Positions 1 through 9,534 of a DNA stretch of 64,000 bases are shown piece by piece. Position 1 is the stretch's first letter. The number at the start of each line of letters is the position of its first letter. The position numbers were made by a program, and so were the translations under genes. This stretch comes from Mucilaginibacter phenanthrenivorans (GTDB lineage Bacteria > Bacteroidota > Bacteroidia > Sphingobacteriales > Sphingobacteriaceae): assembly GCF_024721155.1 (NCBI RefSeq), contig NZ_JAHVAP010000002.1, positions 372,001-436,000 of the forward strand, read 5' to 3'. The notes beneath the pieces were generated by a model. The model saw only the letters and a program-made list of their open reading frames with translations. It was not told the origin of the DNA and made no database searches.

Positions 1-696
1 CGGGGGGAGCCTACGCCGTACCAATGGCCGTGCGTTACCTCTCATTTCGGATTTATGGATATATGCGGCTTCCCCAAAGACGGCTACTATGCGTATAAAG
101 CTGCCTGGACAAACGAACCTGTAGTCCATATTTTTCCGCATTGGAACTGGCCCGGCAAAGAAGGAGACAGCATACAGGTGCATTGTTACACCAATTGCGA
201 TGAGGTAGAGTTGCTGCTCAACGGTAAAAAAGTGGGGGCGCAAAAAGCAGTTCCCTATACCAAACTGATATGGAAGCTTGTATATAAGCCCGGCAAACTG
301 GAAGCCAGGGGTTATAAAGGCGGAAGGTTGGTAACCACAGACGTTGTTGAAACAACATCAGCCCCGGCACAGGTAAGCCTCAGGAGCGATACCAAGGTTC
401 TTAAAGCCGATGGTTGCGATGTGGCTGTAATACGGGTGGCAATTAGAGACAGTAAAGGAAGGGTTAACCCGACAGCCGCGAACCTGGTAACATTTTCCAT
501 TGAAGGCCCGGGGCGAATTATTGGTACAGGCAACGGTAACCCCAGCAGCCACGAGCCCGACAAAGCCAGTCAGCGGATGGCGTTCAACGGCTATTGCCTG
601 GTGCTGGTTCAGGCAAATAAACAGGCGGGGGAAATCCGGTTAAAAGCCTCTTCTGAAAAGCTTAAAGGAGACGAAGTGGTTATCAAGGTTGAATAA
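1..696 (+). CDS. GH2 family glycosidase, C-terminal part (5' end outside window)
   Basis: The frame is open from the first base, so this is the 3' end of a longer gene and the ATG at 55 is internal. The 231 visible residues begin with the end of a catalytic TIM barrel. A DUF4982-like beta-sandwich follows, recognisable from HWNWPGKEGD and VELLLNGKKVG, where a sugar-binding domain normally follows the barrel. The last ~110 residues look like the Ig-like GH2 C5 domain (FSIEGPGRIIGTGNG). This layout is typical of Bacteroidota exo-beta-galactosidases of GH2. Catalytic glutamates are not visible, so substrate is inferred only. The next gene, 32 bp downstream, has the same domain order, so the two are probably paralogues in one transcription unit. 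Confidence 0.85.
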   Translation, partial: RGEPTPYQWPCVTSHFGFMDICGFPKDGYYAYKAAWTNEPVVHIFPHWNWPGKEGDSIQVHCYTNCDEVELLLNGKKVGAQKAVPYTKLIWKLVYKPGKLEARGYKGGRLVTTDVVETTSAPAQVSLRSDTKVLKADGCDVAVIRVAIRDSKGRVNPTAANLVTFSIEGPGRIIGTGNGNPSSHEPDKASQRMAFNGYCLVLVQANKQAGEIRLKASSEKLKGDEVVIKVE

Positions 697-728
697 GTCT
701 GTCATTTCTTCGATGATACAAAAACACT

Positions 729-3173
729 ATGAAACGGCATTATATTTACAATATGAGATATTACATGAAAACGATCGCTACAGCTATCCTGCTTTTAACT
801 GTCAATATTTTATCTAACGCGCAAAGCCCCGCGAAAACTGAGCGAAAACAGCTATTTGACTATAAATGGAAATTCTACCAGGGAGATACGGCAGCAGCCA
901 AATCAAGGGATTTTAACGATATAAATTGGCGAAGCCTTGATTTACCGCATGATTGGAGTATTGAAGGGAAAATAGGTCCTAAAAATCCAACCGGTGGCGC
1001 AGGTGGGTACTTTCCTGCGGGTATTGGCTGGTACCGGAAAACCTTCAAGGCCCCTGAGGGATGGAAGGGCAAAAAAGTTTCTATCTATTTTGAAGGGGTT
1101 TATATGAATTCCGAGGTTTTTATTAACGGAAAATCGCTTGGGATCTATCCTTACGGTTACTCATCGTTTAGTTATGACCTTTCGCCTTATTTGAATTTTA
1201 ATAGTGAAAATGTGATAGCTGTAAGGGTTGACAATTCGCAACAACTGAACAGCCGGTGGTACAGTGGCTCCGGCATCTATCGCCATGTTTGGATGATGGT
1301 TACCGATGCCGTGCATATTGCTAAATGGGGCGTTACAATCACAACCCCCCATGTTTCGTCGGAAAAAGCAACTGTTCAAATTAAAACATTAATAAAAAAC
1401 GAAACTGGTTTGCCTCAAAATATTGCCGTTAGTACCTGGTTAAAGGATGTAAATTCTAAAAATGCGGGAAATAGCCAAATGAAGGTTGAACTGGCCGCGA
1501 ATAGTGAAAAGGAGGTTACGCAAACTATAATGGTAGCGGCTCCCTTGCTATGGACGCCGGAAACACCCCGTTTATACGATGCGCAAATACATATCATCAA
1601 AATTAAAAATATAGTTGACGAGACTGAAACCAGTTTTGGCATACGCTCCCTCAAATTTTCTGCCGAAAACGGGTTTCAACTTAATGGGAAAACGGTTAAG
1701 CTTAATGGAGGGTGTGCTCATCATGATAACGGATGCCTGGGCGCAGCAGCTTTTGACCGTGCCGAGGAACGGAAGGTTGAGCTACTAAAAGCTGCTGGAT
1801 TCAATGCTGTAAGAACTTCTCATAATCCTCCTTCTGAAGCTTTTTTAAACGCTTGTGACAGATTAGGCCTGTTGGTGATAGATGAATCTTTTGATGGGTG
1901 GAGAACAGGTAAGAACAAATATGACTATTCAGTTTATTTTGACCGTTGGTGGAAAAGCGACCTTACTTCGATGGTAAAACGGGATTTTAACCATCCATCT
2001 GTTATCATGTGGAGTATTGGCAATGAGATCATTGAACGAAAGGAACCACAAGCTGTAGCTACGGCTAAGATGCTCGCAGGTTGTATCCATGAGCTTGATC
2101 CTACCCGTCCTGTAACATCGGCTATGACAACCTGGGACCAGGACTGGAATATATTCGATCCGCTGATGGCGGCGCACGATGTATGCGGGTATAATTATCA
2201 GCTGTTTCGCGCCGCCGCCGATCATTTAAGAGTTCCTTCCCGCGTAATTGTGCAAACGGAATCCTATCCGCGCGACGCACTTGCCAACTGGCAACTTGTT
2301 CAGAAAAATAAATATATCATTGGCGACTTTGTGTGGACAGCGATAGACTACCTGGGTGAATCAGGTATTGGCCGGTATTATTATCCCGGCGAAACGGCCG
2401 GAGAACATTGGGAGCACGATTTTTATCCCTTTCATGGCGCTTATTGCGGAGATGTTGATCTGATAGGATGGAGGAAACCGATTTCGCATTATCGCAGTTT
2501 GCTTTACAACGAAAGCGAAAAAATCTATATGGCGGTTAAAGAGCCAAACCCGCCTTCAGGTGAAATTAAAGAAACACTGTGGTCTGTATGGCCAACCTGG
2601 GAAAGCTGGACCTGGCCGGAGTATGTAGGAAAGAATATCCAGGTAGAAATTTATTCAAAGTATCCAAAAGTTAGACTGTACCTTAACAACATACTCATTG
2701 GCGAAAAATCAACTACGGAAGAACAGGGATTTAAAGCTGAATTTGCTGTGACTTATTCGCCGGGTGTGCTTAAAGCCGTAGGGGTGGATAATGATAAGGA
2801 AGTTGAATCCACTATTTTGAAAACTTCCAGCGATGCTGCAAAAATTCAACTAACTGCTGATCGAAAAGAAATTGCAGCGAATGGGCAGGACCTGTCCTAT
2901 GTAACCATAGAGATAACTGATAATGATCATATATTTCAACCAAATGCCGCAAACCGCCTTCATTTTGAAATTCAAGGGCCTGGTACAATTGCAGGAGTCG
3001 CAAATGCGGATATGAAAGACACAGATCCATATATTGGAAATACGCGTAAAACATGGCATGGGCGTGCGTTGGTTGTAATTAAAAGCACTCACGAAGCCGG
3101 GGTTATTAAACTTACAGTTAGTTCACCTGGTTTATCAGCTGCTAATTTAAATATTAGATCATTTAAGCATTAG
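729..3173 (+). CDS. GH2 beta-galactosidase-like exo-glycosidase, secreted
   Basis: A complete 814-residue GH2 protein. The order is signal peptide, sugar-binding jelly-roll (~40-190), Ig-like domain, TIM barrel (~315-610), DUF4982-like domain and C-terminal Ig-like C5 domain (FEIQGPGTIAG). The acid/base glutamate is E433 in SIGNEIIE and the nucleophile is E511 in VQTESYPRD. The hydrophobic stretch LLLTVNILSNAQ supports export to the periplasm or surface. The outermost ATG is at 729, but ATGs at 753 and 765 (MKTIATAILLL) give a more standard signal peptide. GH2 members of this layout usually remove terminal beta-linked galactose. The fucosidase-rich neighbourhood suggests action on fucosylated galactosides. 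Exact specificity cannot be read from sequence. Confidence 0.92.
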   Translation: MKRHYIYNMRYYMKTIATAILLLTVNILSNAQSPAKTERKQLFDYKWKFYQGDTAAAKSRDFNDINWRSLDLPHDWSIEGKIGPKNPTGGAGGYFPAGIGWYRKTFKAPEGWKGKKVSIYFEGVYMNSEVFINGKSLGIYPYGYSSFSYDLSPYLNFNSENVIAVRVDNSQQLNSRWYSGSGIYRHVWMMVTDAVHIAKWGVTITTPHVSSEKATVQIKTLIKNETGLPQNIAVSTWLKDVNSKNAGNSQMKVELAANSEKEVTQTIMVAAPLLWTPETPRLYDAQIHIIKIKNIVDETETSFGIRSLKFSAENGFQLNGKTVKLNGGCAHHDNGCLGAAAFDRAEERKVELLKAAGFNAVRTSHNPPSEAFLNACDRLGLLVIDESFDGWRTGKNKYDYSVYFDRWWKSDLTSMVKRDFNHPSVIMWSIGNEIIERKEPQAVATAKMLAGCIHELDPTRPVTSAMTTWDQDWNIFDPLMAAHDVCGYNYQLFRAAADHLRVPSRVIVQTESYPRDALANWQLVQKNKYIIGDFVWTAIDYLGESGIGRYYYPGETAGEHWEHDFYPFHGAYCGDVDLIGWRKPISHYRSLLYNESEKIYMAVKEPNPPSGEIKETLWSVWPTWESWTWPEYVGKNIQVEIYSKYPKVRLYLNNILIGEKSTTEEQGFKAEFAVTYSPGVLKAVGVDNDKEVESTILKTSSDAAKIQLTADRKEIAANGQDLSYVTIEITDNDHIFQPNAANRLHFEIQGPGTIAGVANADMKDTDPYIGNTRKTWHGRALVVIKSTHEAGVIKLTVSSPGLSAANLNIRSFKH

Positions 3174-3318
3174 CACTAATTAAAGTTTAAATGATAAAAA
3201 TCAGTCATTCGATATTTAAATAGAGAACGCAAGGCGTTGATGGTAAATAAATTGCATTGTAAATCAAGCGTTCAACAAGCCTTTATATTTTGTTGAAATC
3301 ACAAGGAAGATTTATTTT

Positions 3319-4989
3319 ATGAAAAAATTAATTCAACTTACTCTTTTATTTTCTGCAGCTATACAATTTTATTTACACGCGCAGGAATTACCTCAATTAA
3401 AAAAAGAGGGTAATAAAACCAGGTTGTATGTTGATGGCAAGCCATTTATCATGGTTGCCGGAGAGTTGCACAACTCTACTTCATCCAATTTAACATATTT
3501 GGCACCCATTTTCCCCAAATTAAAGGAAATGGGACTTAATTCCGTTATCGCATCTGTTGCATGGGAACAATTTGAGCCGCAGGAGGGTAAATTTGATTAT
3601 TCTCTTATTGACGGGATCATATCCCAGGCTCGCGAAAACAAATTAAAACTTTGTATCATATGGTTTGCGAGTTGGAAAAATGGACTTTCCACTTATCCGC
3701 CACTTTGGGTAAAAAAAGATTCGAAGCGTTTTTTTAAATTGAAGCAAAGTAACGGGAGCACCGGCGAAGTAATTTCACCTTTTTGTAAGGAAGCGCAAAT
3801 TGCAGATGCTAAGGCATTTGTACAATTAATGAAACGAATAAAAGAAATAGACAAAGAACATACTGTTGTAATGATTCAAGCCGAAAACGAAGTCGGGGCA
3901 TTCCAGGATATAGATTACAATAAACAAGCACTTGACTTGTTTAATTCCCAGGTTCCCGAAACCTTGATCCGGTATTTGCAAACACACACAAACAATCTGA
4001 GCCCCGAAATCAAATATGTTTGGCAAAAAAATGGAAGCAAAACTAAAGGAACATGGTCTGAAATGTTTGCTGATTCAATGAAAAGTGCACAAAACTTCTT
4101 CATGACCTGGCAATATGCCAAATATATAAATGAAATATGCCACTTAGGCAAAAAAGAACTAAACCTTCCAATGTATGTAAACGCCTGGCTGGTGCAAAAA
4201 TCTACTGATTTACCCGGGGTATATCCAAACGGAGGACCGGCATCAAGGGTAATTGATATTTACAAAGCCATTGCGCCTGATATCGATATATGTGCACCTG
4301 ATATTTATGCACCAAACTTTAAAGAAATATTGTCGATGTATCATCGTGCCGATAACCCGGTTTTTATTCCCGAAAGCACTACCGACCAGGCCCGGGCATT
4401 TTATGCCTATGCAGAACATGACGCCATTTGCTTTTCTCCTTTTGGGATTGAAGATGTTTATACCAATTTGGCCTATCGGCAGGCAATCTCTGTGATAAAT
4501 GAATTAATGCCATACATACTAAAATATCAGGGTACAGGTAAAATGCGTGGTTTTATGCGCACTAAAAACAGGACCACCGACACGCTTGTATTTGGGGAAG
4601 ATAAAGTAATTGTAGAATATAACAATTGGGATAATACAGGATATGGCCTTGTTATTCAAACTGCCCCGGATGAATATGTAGTAGCAGGCATTACAGCACG
4701 ACTAAAATTTGAATCGGGAAATCCATCAAAAAAAATGCGCATTGGCCAGGTGTTTGAAGGAAGGTTTGAGGGAGAACAGTGGGTAACTACCCGTATGCTT
4801 AATGGTGACGAAACCTGGCATAATGAATGTCTGATTATAACAGGGCGCAAAGCGATGATTTCTCAAGCTTTAGATGGACAAATAGTTCCTCCTCAGCCAG
4901 CACCAAATCAACCCGCATTAGAATCAGCTAAGAATATAGAAGTTCAAACTCCTGCGGTTTATAAAGTGATTACCTATGCAATGAAATAA
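3319..4989 (+). CDS. GH35 beta-galactosidase-like protein with DUF5597 C-terminus
   Basis: This 556-residue secreted protein starts with a clear signal peptide (MKKLIQLTLLFSA, ending near HAQ). A TIM barrel occupies ~20-390, opening with LYVDGKPFIMVAGELHNS, which is characteristic of the DUF5597-bearing GH35 subgroup. The acid/base is probably E191 in IQAENEVG and the nucleophile E352 in FIPESTTDQ. The remaining ~150 residues match the beta-rich DUF5597 domain (VIQTAPDEYVVAGITARL). GH35 enzymes remove non-reducing beta-galactose. This subgroup includes enzymes active on plant and algal galactans. A 145-bp AT-rich gap separates it from the upstream GH2, so a separate promoter is possible, though I found no clean match there. 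Confidence 0.9.
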   Translation: MKKLIQLTLLFSAAIQFYLHAQELPQLKKEGNKTRLYVDGKPFIMVAGELHNSTSSNLTYLAPIFPKLKEMGLNSVIASVAWEQFEPQEGKFDYSLIDGIISQARENKLKLCIIWFASWKNGLSTYPPLWVKKDSKRFFKLKQSNGSTGEVISPFCKEAQIADAKAFVQLMKRIKEIDKEHTVVMIQAENEVGAFQDIDYNKQALDLFNSQVPETLIRYLQTHTNNLSPEIKYVWQKNGSKTKGTWSEMFADSMKSAQNFFMTWQYAKYINEICHLGKKELNLPMYVNAWLVQKSTDLPGVYPNGGPASRVIDIYKAIAPDIDICAPDIYAPNFKEILSMYHRADNPVFIPESTTDQARAFYAYAEHDAICFSPFGIEDVYTNLAYRQAISVINELMPYILKYQGTGKMRGFMRTKNRTTDTLVFGEDKVIVEYNNWDNTGYGLVIQTAPDEYVVAGITARLKFESGNPSKKMRIGQVFEGRFEGEQWVTTRMLNGDETWHNECLIITGRKAMISQALDGQIVPPQPAPNQPALESAKNIEVQTPAVYKVITYAMK

Positions 4990-5045
4990 AAATATCCTAC
5001 ATATCAGAAAGTCAATATCAATTTCAAAATCTAAATAGTAAAAAA

Positions 5046-7139
5046 TTGAAAACTCATAAAATTGTTAAAGACTGTTTATTTACAGCCTTCTTTTTCCTTT
5101 GTTGTTTTAGCAGCCGTGCGCAAAAAAATGCCCCGGCGCCGTGCGGACCTGTCCCTTCGGAAAATCAAATTAGATGGCAGGAACTGCAATACTATGCGTT
5201 CGTGCATTTATCGTTGAATACCTATACCGATCAGTCCTGGGGATTCGGTAATGAAGATGTTAAACTCTTCAACCCAACGGCATTGGATTGCCGCCAATGG
5301 GCCCGAATCTGTAAAAATGCCGGGATGAAGGGAATTATTATTACCGCTAAGCACCATTGCGGTTTCTGCCTTTGGCCTTCAAAGTACACCGATTACTCTG
5401 TGAAAAATGCCCCCTGGAAAAACGGTAAGGGAGACGTGGTCCGTGAGATGGCAGATGCCTGTAAGGAGTATGGTTTAAAGCTCGGCATTTACCTATCACC
5501 CTGGGACCGAAACCGGGCAGACTATGGCAAGCCGGAATATATTACTTACTTCCGCAACCAGCTTACGGAATTGCTTACCAACTATGGCCCCATTTTCGAG
5601 ATTTGGTTTGACGGCGCCAACGGCGGCTCCGGCTATTATGGCGGTACAAACGAAACCCGTATGATTGACCGTAAAACTTATTACGACTGGGCCAATACCT
5701 ATAAGCTTGTGCGCAAACTCCAACCCAATATTGTCATCTGGAATGATGGCGGGGAACGGGCCGACCTCCGATGGGTAGGAACTGAGGGCGGATCTGTGGG
5801 TGAGACAAATTGGAGCCTGCTTAATGCCACCGGTGACGTACCATACAACATGTTGCATTACGGGGTGGAGGATGGCAATGCCTGGGTGCCTGCGGAAGTA
5901 AATACATCCATCCGACCGGAATGGTTTTACCACCCCAATGAAGATAAAAAAGTAAAGTCTGTGCCTCAGCTTATGGATATCTACTACAATTCTATCGGTC
6001 ATAACGGTAACTTGCTGCTAAATTTCCCGATTATGCCGAGCGGACTTATCCATCCAACAGATGAAAAAAATGTGTTGGATTTTGCCAAAACAGTAAAAGC
6101 GGCATTCTCGGTAAACCTGGCGAAAAACAAGCCGGCAACGGCATCCAATGTACGCGCCGGAAGCAACGATTTTAGTGCAGGCAAAGTGACCGATGGTGAT
6201 GAAAATACTTATTGGGCCACAGACGACAATGTTAAAACGGCCTCGCTTACAATTGATTTGGACAAGCCGACCAAGTTTAACCGTTTTTCGGCGCAGGAAT
6301 ACATTCGGTTAGGGCAGCGGGTAAAAGGGTTTACCGTTGACGCGCTTGTTGATGGCAAGTGGCGGGAACTGGCAAAAGGGACAACAATCGGATATAAGCG
6401 TATAGTAAGCTTTCCAACTGTAACTGCCAGGAAAGTGCGGCTGCATATCATCGATGCGAAGGCTTGCCTGGTTATTTCCAACGTTGGAGTTTATTATGCT
6501 CCGCAAATACTAACGCCCCCGTTAATTACCAGGAACCAGGCGGGCGAAATAACTATAACGCCAACTGATAAAGAATCGCTCATTTATTATACAACAGATG
6601 GTACAGCCCCGACCCCTGGAAAGAAAAAATATAATGGGCCATTCCTCGCAGGCGGTAAGCCACAGATACGAGCGATCTGTTACGACGCTTCTAAGCATCA
6701 AAGCAGCTCTGAAACGCATGAGAAATTTGATATTTCAAGGAAGGGCTGGAAAATTATTGGCATCGATGATAAAAAAGCTGATGCTGTTTTAGATGGCGAT
6801 CCGTCTACAGCATGGCACCAGGGCAAAGACAAAAAAATGCCGGTTGATTTGGTGATTGATTTGGGAAAAGAAGAAAACCTATCCGGTTTCAGGTATTTGC
6901 CGGACCAAGGCCAATGGGGACCTGCTATTATTGCAGGCTACGAGTTTTATATTTCGGACAACGGTGCAGATTGGAAACTGGTTAGTCACGGCGAATTTCC
7001 TAATATAAAAAACAACCCTTTGTGGCAAACCATAAAGTTTGCTGCACAAAAAGCCCGTTATATCAAATTGAGAGCGATAAAGAATACCGAGAATAGTGAT
7101 GAGGCTGGTTATGCCGAAATAGACATAATTACAGAATAG
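5046..7139 (+). CDS. GH29 alpha-L-fucosidase with two F5/8-type binding modules
   Basis: A multidomain exo-alpha-L-fucosidase of 697 residues. The start is TTG at 5046: reading upstream in frame I found no ATG, and this TTG gives a complete signal peptide (FFFLCCFSSRAQ). The GH29 barrel spans ~35-345, with HLSLNTYTDQSWG and ITAKHHCGFCLWPSKYTDYS and the predicted nucleophile D189 in FEIWFDGANG. A first F5/8 type C (CBM32-like) module follows at ~350-475, then a short chitobiase-C/Fn3-associated segment (IYYTTDGTAPTPGKKKYNGP), then a second F5/8 module at ~555-697. The enzyme would remove alpha-linked L-fucose from exposed glycan ends in the periplasm or at the surface. It sits between GH35 and the beta-helix gene on the same strand, and works naturally with the fucose importer further right. 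Confidence 0.93.
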   Translation: MKTHKIVKDCLFTAFFFLCCFSSRAQKNAPAPCGPVPSENQIRWQELQYYAFVHLSLNTYTDQSWGFGNEDVKLFNPTALDCRQWARICKNAGMKGIIITAKHHCGFCLWPSKYTDYSVKNAPWKNGKGDVVREMADACKEYGLKLGIYLSPWDRNRADYGKPEYITYFRNQLTELLTNYGPIFEIWFDGANGGSGYYGGTNETRMIDRKTYYDWANTYKLVRKLQPNIVIWNDGGERADLRWVGTEGGSVGETNWSLLNATGDVPYNMLHYGVEDGNAWVPAEVNTSIRPEWFYHPNEDKKVKSVPQLMDIYYNSIGHNGNLLLNFPIMPSGLIHPTDEKNVLDFAKTVKAAFSVNLAKNKPATASNVRAGSNDFSAGKVTDGDENTYWATDDNVKTASLTIDLDKPTKFNRFSAQEYIRLGQRVKGFTVDALVDGKWRELAKGTTIGYKRIVSFPTVTARKVRLHIIDAKACLVISNVGVYYAPQILTPPLITRNQAGEITITPTDKESLIYYTTDGTAPTPGKKKYNGPFLAGGKPQIRAICYDASKHQSSSETHEKFDISRKGWKIIGIDDKKADAVLDGDPSTAWHQGKDKKMPVDLVIDLGKEENLSGFRYLPDQGQWGPAIIAGYEFYISDNGADWKLVSHGEFPNIKNNPLWQTIKFAAQKARYIKLRAIKNTENSDEAGYAEIDIITE

Positions 7140-7173
7140 TAGTGTTTTAGTATTAGACGCTGGATAAACAGTT

Positions 7174-9534
7174 ATGAATACATTGAAAATAATCATGGTG
7201 ATTACAATCACGCTACTTTGCCCGGCGCGATTGTTTTCGCAGACGAACTATTTCGTGTCATCCCATGGAAGTGATACTGGCCCTGGTACACAGGAAAAGC
7301 CTTTTGCCTCCATTTACAGGGCGGTAGAAAAAGCCCGGGGCCAAAGGGGTAAAATTAACGTGTACCTAATGGGGGGGACTTATCGTTTAGACCGTCCCGT
7401 TGTTTTCACGAGCCATGATTCAAGGCAAGATGGCAGTACACTCACCCTTACGAGCTACAAAAAACAAAAAGTAATTATCACCGGTGGCGAAGCGCTTCAC
7501 TTGAAATGGGCGCCCTATAAAGATGGCATTTGGAAGGCCAGCGTAAAACAAAATGTTCAGTTCGATGAACTGTTCGTTAATGGCCAGTTACAGCATATGG
7601 CCCGCTATCCCAATTATGATCCCACTGCTCATTATTTGGGTGGAACCGCAGAAGATGTGTTATCGCCACAGCGTATCGCCCGTTGGAAATCGCCGGAGGC
7701 TGGATATGTACACGCATTGCATCCGTCCCAATGGGGGGATGTTCACTACAGGATCACCGGGAAAAATGATAAAGGGGAGCTTGTGCTGGAAGGGGGATGG
7801 CAAAACAACCGCCGCATGGGGATGAGTGAAAAATACCGGTTTGTTGAGAACGTTTTTGAGGAACTTGATACGGCGAACGAGTGGTATTATGATAAGAATG
7901 CTAAAACACTATATTATTTTCCACCTGCAGGGCTTGACCCCAGGGCCGCTATATTTGAGACACCACAGCTTGCGAGCCTGTTCGAATTCCGCGGTACGGA
8001 AACAAAACCCGTTGAGAATATTACAGTGTCTGGTTTGGTTATCACACAGACGACAAGGACTTTTATGCAAAATAGGGAGCCTTTGTTGAGAAGCGACTGG
8101 ACTATTTACCGTGGTGGCTCCGTTGTGTATGAAGGGGCGGTGAATTGCCGGCTGCTCAATTGTACGGTGGTTAATGTTGGAGGTAATGCTGTATTTTTTA
8201 GTAAGTATAACCGTAATTGCGTGGTATCAGGATGTCAGATTTCCGATGCAGGAGCAAGCGCAGTTTGTTTTGTGGGTGATCCGGACGCAGTTCGCTCCCC
8301 TAGTTTTGAATATAACGAGTTTGTTCCAATATCGAATATGGACCGCACGCCGGGACCCAAAACGGACAATTATCCCAAGGATTGCAGGGTATATGATAAC
8401 CTGATGTTTAACCTTGGCCTTGTGGAAAAACAATCTGCCGGTGTGGAGCTCTCCATGTGCCAAAACATCACTGTCAGTCACAATACCATTTACGATGTCC
8501 CCCGTGCAGGAATAAACGTCAGCGAAGGCACATGGGGTGGGCATGTTATTGAGTACAACGATGTCTTTAATACTGTTAAGGAAACCGGCGACCACGGATC
8601 CTTTAATTCCTGGGGCAGGGATCGTTATTGGCACCCCGACAAAACGAGATTGGATTCGATTGTGGCAACATACCCGGATTTAGCACTGCTTGACGTAACA
8701 CAGCCCATCATTTTGCGCAACAACAGGTTTCGTTGCGACCATGGGTGGGATATTGACCTTGATGACGGCTCCAGCAATTACATTATTTACAATAACCTTT
8801 GTTTAAACGGAGGTATTAAGCTGAGAGAAGGTGTGAACCGGGTTGTCGAAAATAATATTATGATAAATAACACTTTTCACCCTCACGTATGGTTTAAGAA
8901 CAGCAATGACATATTCAGGCATAACATCGTCGGTGCTGGCTATCTTCCGATCGGAATTTCGGTATGGGGGAAGGAGGTTGACTACAACGTGTTTCCTGAC
9001 GCTGCATCCTTGTCAGAGGCTCGGGGGAGGGGAACTGACATGCATTCAGTATCCGAACCGGAGATATTTGAAAACCCGGCAAAAGGAGATTTTCGGCTAA
9101 AGTCCGATGCTGCTGCATTTTCTGTTGGTTTCAAAAATATTTCAATGGACAGTTTTGGAGTAGTTTCCCCAAGGCTAAAGGCGATAGCTAAGCAAGTTGA
9201 TTTTCCTGTGGTTGTGGTGCCAGGCCCGTCGGTCGATAGTGAAATTGTTGATTTTATGGGAGCAAAGGTGAAAAAGTTGACCACACTGGGAGAACGATCC
9301 GCTACTGGAATAGATGATATCCGGGGTGTTTTGGTCATATCAATAATACCCAGCCATGCCGCCGCTTTTTTCCAGGCAAATGACGTAATCATATCACTAA
9401 ATGGTGTGCCAACGAACAGTTTGAAGGATTTGCAAAAAGCAAGAATGTCGGTGATTGGAACATCAGCAGATATTGTTATTTTCCGTAACCAACATGCGTA
9501 TACCAAAAAACTCGAGTTTGACGGCCGTAAGTAA
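7174..9534 (+). CDS. Right-handed parallel beta-helix protein, GH141-like, with C-terminal PDZ domain
   Basis: A 786-residue secreted protein with a signal peptide ending near LFSQ. The N-terminus (YFVSSHGSDTGPGTQEKPFA, then GGTYRLDRPVVF) and the later NEWYYDKNAKTLYYFPPAG are typical of large carbohydrate-active beta-helix proteins. Repeated rungs (VVSGCQISDAGASAV, ITVSHNTIYDVPRAGINVS) run through ~280-620. In my judgement the whole resembles GH141, a family with characterised alpha-L-fucosidase and xylanase members. That is recognition from memory, not a search. Residues ~715-780 form a PDZ-like fold (AFFQANDVIISLNGVPTN). Position just after a GH29 fucosidase supports a role in fucosylated glycan breakdown. 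A polysaccharide lyase or epimerase fold is the main alternative. Confidence 0.8.
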   Translation: MNTLKIIMVITITLLCPARLFSQTNYFVSSHGSDTGPGTQEKPFASIYRAVEKARGQRGKINVYLMGGTYRLDRPVVFTSHDSRQDGSTLTLTSYKKQKVIITGGEALHLKWAPYKDGIWKASVKQNVQFDELFVNGQLQHMARYPNYDPTAHYLGGTAEDVLSPQRIARWKSPEAGYVHALHPSQWGDVHYRITGKNDKGELVLEGGWQNNRRMGMSEKYRFVENVFEELDTANEWYYDKNAKTLYYFPPAGLDPRAAIFETPQLASLFEFRGTETKPVENITVSGLVITQTTRTFMQNREPLLRSDWTIYRGGSVVYEGAVNCRLLNCTVVNVGGNAVFFSKYNRNCVVSGCQISDAGASAVCFVGDPDAVRSPSFEYNEFVPISNMDRTPGPKTDNYPKDCRVYDNLMFNLGLVEKQSAGVELSMCQNITVSHNTIYDVPRAGINVSEGTWGGHVIEYNDVFNTVKETGDHGSFNSWGRDRYWHPDKTRLDSIVATYPDLALLDVTQPIILRNNRFRCDHGWDIDLDDGSSNYIIYNNLCLNGGIKLREGVNRVVENNIMINNTFHPHVWFKNSNDIFRHNIVGAGYLPIGISVWGKEVDYNVFPDAASLSEARGRGTDMHSVSEPEIFENPAKGDFRLKSDAAAFSVGFKNISMDSFGVVSPRLKAIAKQVDFPVVVVPGPSVDSEIVDFMGAKVKKLTTLGERSATGIDDIRGVLVISIIPSHAAAFFQANDVIISLNGVPTNSLKDLQKARMSVIGTSADIVIFRNQHAYTKKLEFDGRK

